Source of the DNA: Armatimonadota bacterium
Lineage (GTDB): Bacteria > Armatimonadota > Hebobacteria > Hebobacterales > WVXJ01
Assembly (NCBI GenBank): GCA_011773575.1
Contig: WVXJ01000251.1
Span: 18,677-26,147 of the forward strand
DNA: 7,471 bases
Direction: 5' to 3'
Both the position numbers and the translations under genes were made by a program. Shown here piece after piece: positions 1 to 5,079 of this stretch (within the stretch, counting starts at the first letter, position 1; each line of letters begins with the position of its first letter). The notes beneath the pieces were generated by a model. The model ran no database searches and was not told the DNA's origin. It worked only from the letters and a program-made list of their open reading frames with translations.

Positions 1-428
1 AAGTCAAGAGGGTCCTCGTTCTGCGGGTATTGTCCCGCATAACAGCCCAGACAGCGCAGGTTACATCGCATGGTCGGGCTGATTACAATGAGATAAGGAG
101 GGAAAACGCCTTCTCTCTGCCAAAACTCCTTTCGCTTCTGGTCTCCGATCCAGGTGGCGTTTATTCCCAGACCGGAGATAACATGCTTGCGGCAATTGGG
201 GTCCAAGCCGAGGAACCTGCGGCCCAGTTCCAATGCGGGGTGGCCCTGGTAGAACAACTCTCGCAACTGGCGCAACTGATTGCGATGAAAAGGTGTCCTC
301 GCCACCTTTTCCAGAATACGGGTGAGTCGAATGAGGCTTTCATCAGAGGATCTGGCCAAAAGGGGAGGGAGCATCTGGCTGGCGAATACACGCACCGCGC
401 CTGTTTTCGCTCGTGCAAGTAGGCTCAT
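1..428 (-). CDS. Radical SAM domain protein, N-terminal 142 residues (cut by window edge)
   Basis: This frame is open from an ATG at 428 down to base 1 and runs off the window, so only the N-terminal 142 residues are visible. Residues about 110-130 read ISPTMRCNLRCLGCYAG, which contains CX3CX2C, the motif whose three cysteines hold the 4Fe-4S cluster of radical S-adenosylmethionine enzymes. About 110 residues of mostly helical, basic sequence precede it, so the radical SAM core is not at the extreme N-terminus. The start is supported by AAGGAGG 6 bases upstream. That site lies in a small CTCC-GAA-GGAG hairpin that could partly hide it. The substrate and subfamily cannot be told without the C-terminal half. 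Overlapping frames at 30-422 (+) and 161-418 (-) are shadows: neither has a family motif or a ribosome site like this one. I am confident in the superfamily only. Confidence 0.9.
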   Translation of the reverse strand, partial: MSLLARAKTGAVRVFASQMLPPLLARSSDESLIRLTRILEKVARTPFHRNQLRQLRELFYQGHPALELGRRFLGLDPNCRKHVISGLGINATWIGDQKRKEFWQREGVFPPYLIVISPTMRCNLRCLGCYAGQYPQNEDPLD

Positions 429-453
429 TTATCGCCTCCTTCGGAGACTGATT

Positions 454-483
454 AGCCTTCTTGTTCAAGCCTTATTAAAGGCT
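454..483 (-). promoter_or_regulatory. Leader hairpin with two competing partners
   Basis: Read on the minus strand, the leader of the radical SAM gene contains AGCCTT (483-478), TAAT, AAGGCT (473-468), eight bases, then a second AAGGCT (459-454). The first arm can pair perfectly with either copy, giving two mutually exclusive stems of 6 bp, with loops of 4 or 18 bases. The closer pairing should be favoured. No run of T follows, so it is not an obvious terminator. Whether it regulates anything is unknown. Confidence 0.35.
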
Positions 484-512
484 CAGTAATCCGCACATAC
501 AGCGATTAATAG

Positions 513-549
513 ATTGTAGCAGCTAGATTCCACGCGCGCTATAGAATCT
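513..549 (-). promoter_or_regulatory. Probable promoter with overlapping dyad for the radical SAM gene
   Basis: On the minus strand there is an extended -10 element, TG-C-TACAAT, with the hexamer at 518-513 and the TG just upstream. It matches TATAAT in five of six bases. No good -35 hexamer stands at 16-18 bases, which is usual for extended -10 promoters. A perfect inverted repeat, AGATTC at 525-530 and GAATCT at 544-549 (13 bases between), covers the place where a -35 would lie. A third near half-site, AGATTG, is at 511-516. The arrangement looks like a regulator site, but this is inference from pattern only. It predicts a leader of roughly 75-80 bases. Confidence 0.45.
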
Positions 550-670
550 TTCCTGGACCTGTCGGCCGTATGCACAAAGCCTATCTTATTAGTTGGGGGA
601 GAATACGCCTACGGGAGACAGCCCTTCCATCAGCACGAGCCACCTCCTTGTCGAGGTTTGCCATTTCTTG

Positions 671-755
671 CCCCTCGACTCCCCTTCGACTCGCTGCGCT
701 CGCTCAGGGTCGCTCGGGGTCACTCTGCATAGCCCGCCTTCGCTCCTTCGCCAAG
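671..755. repeat. TCGCT-rich dispersed-repeat-like block
   Basis: The motif TCGCT recurs at 691, 700 and 710, with TCACT at 720 and TCGAC at 675 and 686, giving a period of about 9-11 bases. It is followed by CCTTCGC at 737 and CCTTCGCC at 745. Sequences of this style (CCTTCGACTCGCTGCGCTCG...) are frequently met in intergenic DNA of environmental bacteria, so I read it as a short dispersed repeat, not a gene. The CCTTCGCC copy has its reverse complement GGCGAAGG at 848-855. The match to a repeat family is from memory and not tested here. Confidence 0.5.
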
Positions 756-802
756 ATTCTGCCGGTACAGAGGCTGTCAGGTACCTTCACACCAATTGGC
801 TT

Positions 803-860
803 GCCAGCCGCAGTCTCTCGTCCTACGAAGGCTTGGCGGAGTAGGATGGCGAAGGCTGGC
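803..860. repeat. Two-tier inverted repeat touching the 3' end of tRNA-Asp
   Basis: An outer perfect 7-bp pair, GCCAGCC (803-809) with GGCTGGC (854-860), encloses an inner perfect 6-bp pair, TCCTAC (821-826) with GTAGGA (841-846). The outer right arm includes the CCA end and the discriminator base of tRNA-Asp (857-860). On the minus strand the structure would form just downstream of the last tRNA in the operon, so it could help processing or termination. There is no T-run, so a classical terminator is unlikely. It could instead be a palindromic dispersed repeat that ends against the tRNA. Confidence 0.5.
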
Positions 861-933
861 GGAGCCGAGGGGATTCGAACCCCCGATCTCTGGCGTGACA
901 GGCCAGTGTCCTAGACCGCTGAACGACGGCTCC
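857..933 (-). tRNA. tRNA-Asp (anticodon GTC)
   Basis: The minus strand folds as a complete cloverleaf of 77 bases. The acceptor is GGAGCCG/CGGCTCC, the anticodon stem CTGGC/GCCAG carries loop CTGTCAC (anticodon GTC, reads GAC), and the T arm is GGGGG-TTCGAAT-CCCCT. Discriminator G is followed by an encoded CCA (859-857). It is the last gene of a four-tRNA operon transcribed leftward. The 3' end directly abuts a palindromic repeat. Confidence 0.97.
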
Positions 934-992
934 GCAACAACCTCTCAGTAAGCAACTCCCACTGCAAACCGGACCGCACCGGGCGGCCTCGG

Positions 993-1069
993 TGGTGGGC
1001 GAAACAGGATTCGAACCTGTGACCTCCTGCGTGTAAGGCAGGCGCTCTAACCAGCTGAGCCATTCGCCC
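993..1069 (-). tRNA. tRNA-Val (anticodon TAC)
   Basis: A full cloverleaf of 77 bases on the minus strand. The acceptor is GGGCGAA/TTCGCCC, the anticodon stem CCTGC/GCAGG holds loop CTTACAC (anticodon TAC, reads GTA), and the T arm is ACAGG-TTCGAAT-CCTGT. Discriminator A is followed by an encoded CCA. It is third in the tRNA operon, 59 bases upstream of tRNA-Asp. Frames reading through this gene give peptides such as MAQLVRAPALHAGG, a well-known artefact of translating tRNAs. Confidence 0.97.
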
Positions 1070-1109
1070 TCTCAGAGTTGAAAGTCCTGGGTCACGAGCC
1101 TTCACAGCT

Positions 1110-1137
1110 CTCAACCCACAACTCATAACTCTCAACC
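1110..1137. repeat. Four degenerate 7-bp tandem units between the two tRNA-Val genes
   Basis: CTCAACC, CACAACT, CATAACT and CTCAACC stand head to tail without gaps, so the first and last units are identical and the middle two are variants. They lie in the 81-base spacer between the two tRNA-Val genes and are therefore transcribed and removed during tRNA maturation. Nearby GAGTTG (1075-1080) is complementary to CAACTC (1119-1124). It looks like a short heptameric microsatellite. Four copies are few, so chance is possible. Confidence 0.45.
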
Positions 1138-1150
1138 TGCTATTTATCTA

Positions 1151-1225
1151 TGGTGGGCGTGGCTGGGCTCGAACCAGCGACCTCTTCCGTGTGAGGGAAG
1201 CGCTCTTCCACTGAGCCACACGCCC
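1151..1225 (-). tRNA. tRNA-Val (anticodon CAC)
   Basis: A full cloverleaf of 75 bases on the minus strand. The acceptor is GGGCGTG/CACGCCC, the anticodon stem CTTCC/GGAAG holds loop CTCACAC (anticodon CAC, reads GTG), and the T arm is GCTGG-TTCGAGC-CCAGC. Discriminator A is followed by an encoded CCA. It is second in the operon and dedicated to GTG codons, which the TAC isoacceptor in the same transcript would otherwise have to read by wobble. Confidence 0.97.
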
Positions 1226-1239
1226 TTCATTCCGGAGAC

Positions 1240-1274
1240 GGTAGATGGGACTTGCGAACAGTCCGATCTCTACC
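1240..1274 (-). other. Spacer hairpin between tRNA-Glu and tRNA-Val(CAC)
   Basis: GGTAGAT-g-GGACT (1240-1252) pairs with AGTCC-g-ATCtcTACC (1260-1274) around a 7-base loop, giving 12 pairs, one mismatch and one two-base bulge. It fills most of the 59-base spacer. In the transcript it would sit between the first and second tRNA as a long stem and could be a processing substrate, for example for RNase III. That role is inferred from structure and position only. Confidence 0.45.
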
Positions 1275-1284
1275 ACCATGGGAG

Positions 1285-1357
1285 TAGCCCCAGCGGAATT
1301 CGAATCCGCGCCGCCGGCTTGAAGGGCCGGTGTCCTAGTCCACTAGACGATGGGGCC
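1285..1357 (-). tRNA. tRNA-Glu (anticodon TTC)
   Basis: A full cloverleaf of 73 bases on the minus strand and first gene of the operon. The acceptor is GGCCCCA/TGGGGCT, the anticodon stem CCGGC/GCCGG holds loop CCTTCAA (anticodon TTC), and the T arm is GCGGA-TTCGAAT-TCCGC. Two details differ from its neighbours. The terminal pair 1-72 is a G-U wobble. No CCA is encoded after discriminator A (the next bases are CTC), so its 3' end must be completed by the CCA-adding enzyme. In bacteria using the C5 pathway this tRNA would also feed heme synthesis, though nothing here shows which pathway is used. Confidence 0.96.
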
Positions 1358-1368
1358 ACTTCAAAAGG

Positions 1369-1397
1369 ATTTTACCATCGGCCTGTGAGGGTGTCAA
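1369..1397 (-). promoter_or_regulatory. Sigma70-type promoter of the tRNA operon
   Basis: On the minus strand a perfect -35 box TTGACA (1397-1392) is followed after exactly 17 bases by TAAAAT (1374-1369), five of six matches to the -10 consensus. Transcription should begin near 1362, about five bases before the 5' end of tRNA-Glu at 1357. This is the strongest promoter in the window, as expected for stable RNA genes. Confidence 0.88.
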
Positions 1398-1466
1398 TAA
1401 GAACACAGGGAAGGTGAGTGTCGAACGCGCGGGTACTGCTTGAATTTGATCAAACCAAGGGGCGGC

Positions 1467-1495
1467 TTGTGGCCGGCAAATGTAAACCGTATAAT
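1467..1495 (+). promoter_or_regulatory. Promoter of murJ, apparently giving a leaderless message
   Basis: A perfect -10 box TATAAT (1490-1495) stands exactly 6 bases before the murJ ATG at 1502. A partial -35, TTGTGG (1467-1472), is 17 bases upstream. The expected transcription start, 6-7 bases after the -10, falls on or beside the A of the start codon. No purine-rich ribosome site precedes the ATG. Together these fit a leaderless transcript. The promoter is divergent from that of the tRNA operon. Confidence 0.65.
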
Positions 1496-1501
1496 GGCGG
1501 C

Positions 1502-3094
1502 ATGTCGAAGAGCGTTGTAGCAAAAGGGGCCGCCATCTTGATGGTAGCGATGGTGGCGAGCCGCCTGCTCGGTTATGTCCGGGAAAAGGCGATTGCCCAC
1601 TATTTCGGAGACAATTGGTGGACAGATGCTTTTGTCTCAGCCTTTAATGTACCGGATCTCATTTATTATCTGCTGGCAGGGGGCGCGCTGGGGGCGGCTT
1701 TCATCCCCATCTTTCGGGAATACCTTGCCCGGGATGATGCTGAAGGCGGCCACAGGGTGGCCAGTTCTCTTCTCAATCTCATGCTTCTCGCGCTGCTTGC
1801 CGCAGGACTCTTGGCCGTTATCTTTGCTCCTGCCCTGGTGAGGGTAATCGCCCGCGGCTATACACCCGGCATTGATCCGCGCTATGAACTCACCATAAGC
1901 CTTACCCGGGTGCTGATGCCGCAAGTGGTGATAATGGGTATCTCCGCTATTTTCACTGCAATGCTCCAATCTCATGACCATTTCACCTGGCCCGCAATCG
2001 GATGGTGTGTATACAACCTCGGCATCATCACCGGCGCCGTATTTCTGGCGGGCCTTATAGGGGGGCCTCCGGAAAAGCAGGTTTATGGGCTCGTATTCGG
2101 CGTCTTGCTGGGAGCGGTGTTGATCGTTCTCATCCAACTGCCCACCCTGCGGAGCAAGGGCTTTCGCTGGCGGCTAACAGTATCTCTGTCCGACCCTGAT
2201 GTCAGGCGCGTTCTTCGCGCCTGGCTGCCGGTGATGCTGGCCCTGGCGTTCTCACAGATCAACTTGCTTGCACTGCCGCAGTGGCTGGGCACTTATTTCG
2301 GTGACGGTATGGTGCTCAGTGTGCGGCTGGCGCAGAGGCTGATACTGGTACCCTTCAGCCTCTTCGGAGTGTCAATCGCAACCGCCGCTTTTCCCACCAT
2401 GTCCACCCTCGCCTTTTCCGGACATTTGCAGGAGATGCGGCGTACCTTCTCCCGCAGCCTCTCCAGCATACTTTTCTTTACTCTTCCATCGGCTGCGGGA
2501 TTGATGGTTCTCGCCCTTCCGGTGACACGGTTGCTGTGGAAGAGCGGCGAGTATTCCGAGGCGGCGACGGCGGCGAATGCCTCAATGCTGATGTTCTTCG
2601 CCATCGGATTGGCGGCATTGTGCGCCCTCCAGGTCATCAACCGCGCCTTTTTCGCTTTGCGAGAAGTTTCCACTCCCATGAAAGTGGGGGCGGCCGTTTT
2701 CATCATCAATCTTCTGCTCTGCGTGCTGCTCATGCGCACATCTCTGACCTATCGGGGTATTGCCCTGGGAACTTCGATAGGCTTCTGCATAAACGCGCTG
2801 ATATTGTTTGAGTTGCTGAGAAGAAGAATGGAAGGCATCGGCGGAAGGGCAATCGCGGATTCCTTCATACGCTCTCTGGGCGCGGCTCTGTTGATGGCCG
2901 TGGTGGTTGCGGTTGTCGCGGGCGCGGTAGACAGACTCACTGTGGGCGGAGGTCTGCAGGGAGCCGCTCTCAAGGTATTTGCAGGGATCGCTGTAGGAGC
3001 CCCGGTTTATCTTGCCGCCGCTCTTTCGCTGAAAGTGCCGGAGGCGGCTCTCGCCTGGCAGCGGCTGCTTCGCAGACTCCATCTGCGGCGCTGA
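1502..3094 (+). CDS. murJ: MurJ/MviN lipid II flippase
   Basis: The product is 530 residues, an integral membrane protein of the MOP superfamily that moves lipid II, the undecaprenyl-linked cell-wall precursor, across the cytoplasmic membrane. Hydrophobic segments run through the whole length, as expected for about 14 helices. Family signatures are SRLLGYVRE (20-28, with Arg21 and Arg27), TDAFVSAFNVPDLIYYLLAGGAL (split: 41-49 and 50-63, with Asp42), VRLAQRLILVP (274-284, Arg279) and NRAFFALREVSTP (380-392). By position these match the charged residues important in E. coli MurJ, though I did not align them formally. The frame stays open back to 1418, but ATG 1502 is preferred. It puts the conserved N-terminus at its usual distance and has TATAAT six bases upstream. 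It is followed closely by lepA, so the two are probably co-transcribed. Confidence 0.95.
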   Translation: MSKSVVAKGAAILMVAMVASRLLGYVREKAIAHYFGDNWWTDAFVSAFNVPDLIYYLLAGGALGAAFIPIFREYLARDDAEGGHRVASSLLNLMLLALLAAGLLAVIFAPALVRVIARGYTPGIDPRYELTISLTRVLMPQVVIMGISAIFTAMLQSHDHFTWPAIGWCVYNLGIITGAVFLAGLIGGPPEKQVYGLVFGVLLGAVLIVLIQLPTLRSKGFRWRLTVSLSDPDVRRVLRAWLPVMLALAFSQINLLALPQWLGTYFGDGMVLSVRLAQRLILVPFSLFGVSIATAAFPTMSTLAFSGHLQEMRRTFSRSLSSILFFTLPSAAGLMVLALPVTRLLWKSGEYSEAATAANASMLMFFAIGLAALCALQVINRAFFALREVSTPMKVGAAVFIINLLLCVLLMRTSLTYRGIALGTSIGFCINALILFELLRRRMEGIGGRAIADSFIRSLGAALLMAVVVAVVAGAVDRLTVGGGLQGAALKVFAGIAVGAPVYLAAALSLKVPEAALAWQRLLRRLHLRR

Positions 3095-3096
3095 GA

Positions 3097-3150
3097 ATGA
3101 TACAATTGGATATCGAGAAGGCGAAAGAGACAGGTCCCATTCCCCTATGA
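3097..3150 (+). CDS. Possible 17-codon coupling frame between murJ and lepA
   Basis: An ATG two bases after the murJ stop opens a 17-residue frame, MIQLDIEKAKETGPIPL, whose TGA overlaps the lepA start as ATGA. Neither this frame nor lepA has a convincing Shine-Dalgarno site close by; the nearest purine stretch to lepA lies about 14 bases or more upstream. The arrangement would let ribosomes ending murJ restart here and then restart on lepA. The peptide resembles nothing I recognise, and its value may be in the act of translation. Chance is a real alternative, since a 17-codon frame is short. Confidence 0.3.
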   Translation: MIQLDIEKAKETGPIPL

Positions 3151-4949
3151 AACAGAGCTACATCCGAAATTTTTGCATAATCGCTCATATTGACCACGGC
3201 AAGTCCACCTTGGCGGACCGGCTGCTGGAGGCGTGCGGAGCCTTGGGAGAAAATGCACACGCCGACCTCGTGCTTGATTCCATGGACCTGGAGCGAGAGC
3301 GCGGCATCACCATCAAGGCCTCCGCGGTGCGCCTGCGCTATCGCCATCCGGAGCGTGACGAAGAATATCTCCTCAACCTGATTGATACACCCGGACACGT
3401 AGATTTCTCCTATGAAGTCTCCCGCAGCCTGGAAGCATGTGAGGGCGCGCTGCTGGTGGTTGATGCTTCCAGAGGAGTGGAAGCGCAGACCGTGGCCAAC
3501 GCTCATCTTGCCGAACAGGCCGGACTCCAGATCATTCCGGTGATAAACAAGATAGACGTGCTCGCCGCGGATGCGAACCGAACCTGCCGGGAAATCGAAG
3601 ACATGCTGGCTTTGCCCACAGATGATGCGCTGGTGGTGAGCGCTCGCTTGGGTGAGGGGACCCCCTCCGTTTTGGACGCAATCATTGAACGGATTCCGCC
3701 TCCCGCCGGAGATCCGGAAGCGCCTTTGCAGGCCCTCATCTTCGATTCCACCTATGATCCCTATCGCGGTATCATCGCTTATGTGCGGGTCCGCAATGGC
3801 GCGCTTTCTCGCGGCATGAAAATTCGCATGATGCAAGGAGGAGGTGTCTCTGAGGTCAGTGAGGTAGGAGTATTCTCTCCGCAACTCCAGCTGGCGCAAA
3901 GTCTTTCGGCAGGAGAAGTCGGCTATGTTATTTCTGGAGTCAAGCGCATCGGTGAGGCCCGGGTGGGGGATACCATCACCGAGGCCTCACGACCCGCATC
4001 AGCGCCGCTTCCGGGCTATCGGGAGGCGAAGCCCATGGTATTCTGCGGCCTGTATCCCTCTGATAGTGATGACTATCCCGCGCTGCGCGCTGCCCTGCAA
4101 AGGCTGCAGTTGAATGACGCCGCCCTCCACTTCGAGCCGGAAACTTCCGGCGCGCTCGGCTTTGGGTTTCGCTGTGGATTCCTGGGGCTGCTCCACATGG
4201 AGATTGTCCAGGAGCGGCTGGAGCGGGAATTCGACATTGACCTCGTCGCCACCGCGCCCAGTGTCGCCTACAATGTCCTTACCAACCAGGGAACCGTGCT
4301 GGAGGTGGAAACCCCTGCGAAAATGCCCACCCCGGACAAGATCGCGAAAATCGAAGAACCCTATATCCGCGCCACCATCACCTCTCCCGCGGAGTATATC
4401 GGCCCCTGCTTGGAACTCGCCGAAGGCCGGCGCGGTATCCATGTCTCCATGGAATACTCGCAAAGCCAGCGTGTGGTGCTGACTTATGAAATACCGCTCA
4501 GCGAACTCCTGCTCGATTTCTATGATTCTCTGAAATCCCGCAGCCGCGGCTATGCCTCTCTCGATTATGAACACATCGGCTATCGCCCCGCGGATGTGGT
4601 CAAACTCGACCTGCTCATAAACGGCGAACCCGCGGACGCCCTTTCCGCCATTCTTCCTCGTCCTCACGCTGAGAAACGGGCGAGACAGTTGGCGGAGAAA
4701 CTGAAAGAGGCCATCCCCCGCCAACTCTTCGAGGTGCGAATTCAGGCCGCCATCGGCTCCCGCATTATCGCCAGCGAGCGTGTCCGGCCCTTGCGCAGAG
4801 ACGTTACCGCCAAATGTTATGGGGGCGACATCACCAGAAAGCGCAAACTGCTGGAGAAACAAAAAGCCGGAAAGAAACGCATGAAGCAATTCGGCCGCGT
4901 CGATATCCCCCAAGAGGCCTTCCTGAGCGTATTGAAAATCGCTGAATGA
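3147..4949 (+). CDS. lepA: Elongation factor 4 (LepA), ribosome-bound GTPase
   Basis: The product is 600 residues, the normal LepA length. LepA is a translational GTPase that binds the ribosome; it has been linked to back-translocation and to translation initiation or ribosome assembly. The GTPase motifs are all present: AHIDHGKST (13-21, P-loop), RGIT (52-55), DTPGHVDF (80-87, with catalytic-type His84), NKID (134-137) and SARLG (165-169, for the usual SAKTG). The EF-G-like middle domains follow, then the LepA-specific C-terminus with AIGSRIIASERV, AKCYGGDITRKRKLLEKQK and IPQEAFLSVLKI. The ATG at 3147 gives the standard family start (IRNFCIIAHIDHGKST). There is no good ribosome site, and the ATG overlaps the stop of a 17-codon frame. 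It lies 52 bases after murJ. Long antisense frames within it (2970-3899 and 3999-4913, minus) are codon-bias shadows. Confidence 0.98.
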   Translation: MKQSYIRNFCIIAHIDHGKSTLADRLLEACGALGENAHADLVLDSMDLERERGITIKASAVRLRYRHPERDEEYLLNLIDTPGHVDFSYEVSRSLEACEGALLVVDASRGVEAQTVANAHLAEQAGLQIIPVINKIDVLAADANRTCREIEDMLALPTDDALVVSARLGEGTPSVLDAIIERIPPPAGDPEAPLQALIFDSTYDPYRGIIAYVRVRNGALSRGMKIRMMQGGGVSEVSEVGVFSPQLQLAQSLSAGEVGYVISGVKRIGEARVGDTITEASRPASAPLPGYREAKPMVFCGLYPSDSDDYPALRAALQRLQLNDAALHFEPETSGALGFGFRCGFLGLLHMEIVQERLEREFDIDLVATAPSVAYNVLTNQGTVLEVETPAKMPTPDKIAKIEEPYIRATITSPAEYIGPCLELAEGRRGIHVSMEYSQSQRVVLTYEIPLSELLLDFYDSLKSRSRGYASLDYEHIGYRPADVVKLDLLINGEPADALSAILPRPHAEKRARQLAEKLKEAIPRQLFEVRIQAAIGSRIIASERVRPLRRDVTAKCYGGDITRKRKLLEKQKAGKKRMKQFGRVDIPQEAFLSVLKIAE

Positions 4950-4987
4950 TCTTCATTGTGGTGAAGGTCATCACTGCTTTATGCAGT
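4947..4987 (+). other. Two hairpins at the end of lepA
   Basis: TGATCTTCA (4947-4955) pairs with TGAAGGTCA (4962-4970) over a 6-base loop, with one G-U pair, and includes the lepA stop codon. Next, ACTGC (4973-4977) pairs perfectly with GCAGT (4983-4987). Neither is followed by a T-run. They may protect the 3' end of the message or assist the GC-rich hairpin downstream. Confidence 0.4.
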
Positions 4988-5016
4988 ATTAGTTGTGTTA
5001 GTAACTGATGACGAGT

Positions 5017-5044
5017 CAGGCTGCCCCGGGCAGCCTGGCCGTTT
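5017..5044 (+). terminator. Terminator-like hairpin after lepA
   Basis: CAGGCTGCC (5017-5025) and GGCAGCCTG (5029-5037) form a perfect 9-bp, GC-rich stem with a 3-base loop. Only a short GTTTC follows, so the T-tract is weak. Its position 68 bases after the lepA stop and before the next gene supports a role in ending the murJ-lepA transcript, perhaps incompletely. The stem is self-complementary, so it would form in either direction. Confidence 0.55.
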
Positions 5045-5046
5045 CA

Positions 5047-5069
5047 AAGTAGTATCTTGATACAAACTT
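5047..5069. promoter_or_regulatory. Inverted repeat just upstream of the aldo/keto reductase ribosome site
   Basis: The core GTATC-TT-GATAC (5052-5063) is a perfect palindrome, extended by AAGT (5047-5050) and ACTT (5066-5069) with one unpaired base on one side and two on the other. It ends right at the GGAGG site of the next gene (5070-5074). It could be an operator or an mRNA hairpin next to the ribosome site. I found no convincing -10/-35 pair for this gene, so its promoter is unknown. Confidence 0.4.
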
Positions 5070-5079
5070 GGAGGTAGGA

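Larger units (their letters stand above)
429..856. other. Gene-free region between the radical SAM gene and the tRNA operon
   Basis: These 428 bases hold no credible gene. The left third is the leader and probable promoter of the leftward radical SAM gene. The right half (about 671-856) is low-complexity, repeat-like sequence. Frames can be opened across it, for example 570-914 (+), but their ends translate tRNA-Asp. They lack ribosome sites and family features. The tRNA transcript, running leftward, must end somewhere here, but no stem followed by a run of T on the minus strand is visible. Confidence 0.7.

Noticed and set aside
30..422. A 130-codon plus-strand frame
   Set aside because: It is antisense to the radical SAM gene, which has the CX3CX2C motif and a strong ribosome site.
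570..914. A 114-codon plus-strand frame ending in GAEGIRTPDLWRDRPVS
   Set aside because: Its C-terminal part is the translation of tRNA-Asp, a classic artefact, and the rest lies in repeat-like DNA without a ribosome site.
911..1135. A 74-codon minus-strand frame with MAQLVRAPALHAGG
   Set aside because: It reads through tRNA-Val(TAC); such peptides are well-known mis-annotations of tRNA genes.
1418..1501. N-terminal extension of MurJ to ATG 1418
   Set aside because: The extra 28 residues are polar and unlike the family, and the promoter -10 for murJ lies inside that stretch.
2970..3899. A 309-codon minus-strand frame across the murJ end and lepA
   Set aside because: It is an antisense shadow of conserved coding sequence. 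It has no recognisable family motif and no ribosome site or promoter that I could see.
3999..4913. A 304-codon minus-strand frame inside lepA
   Set aside because: Antisense shadow caused by GC-rich codon use; the composition is repetitive and lacks domain features.
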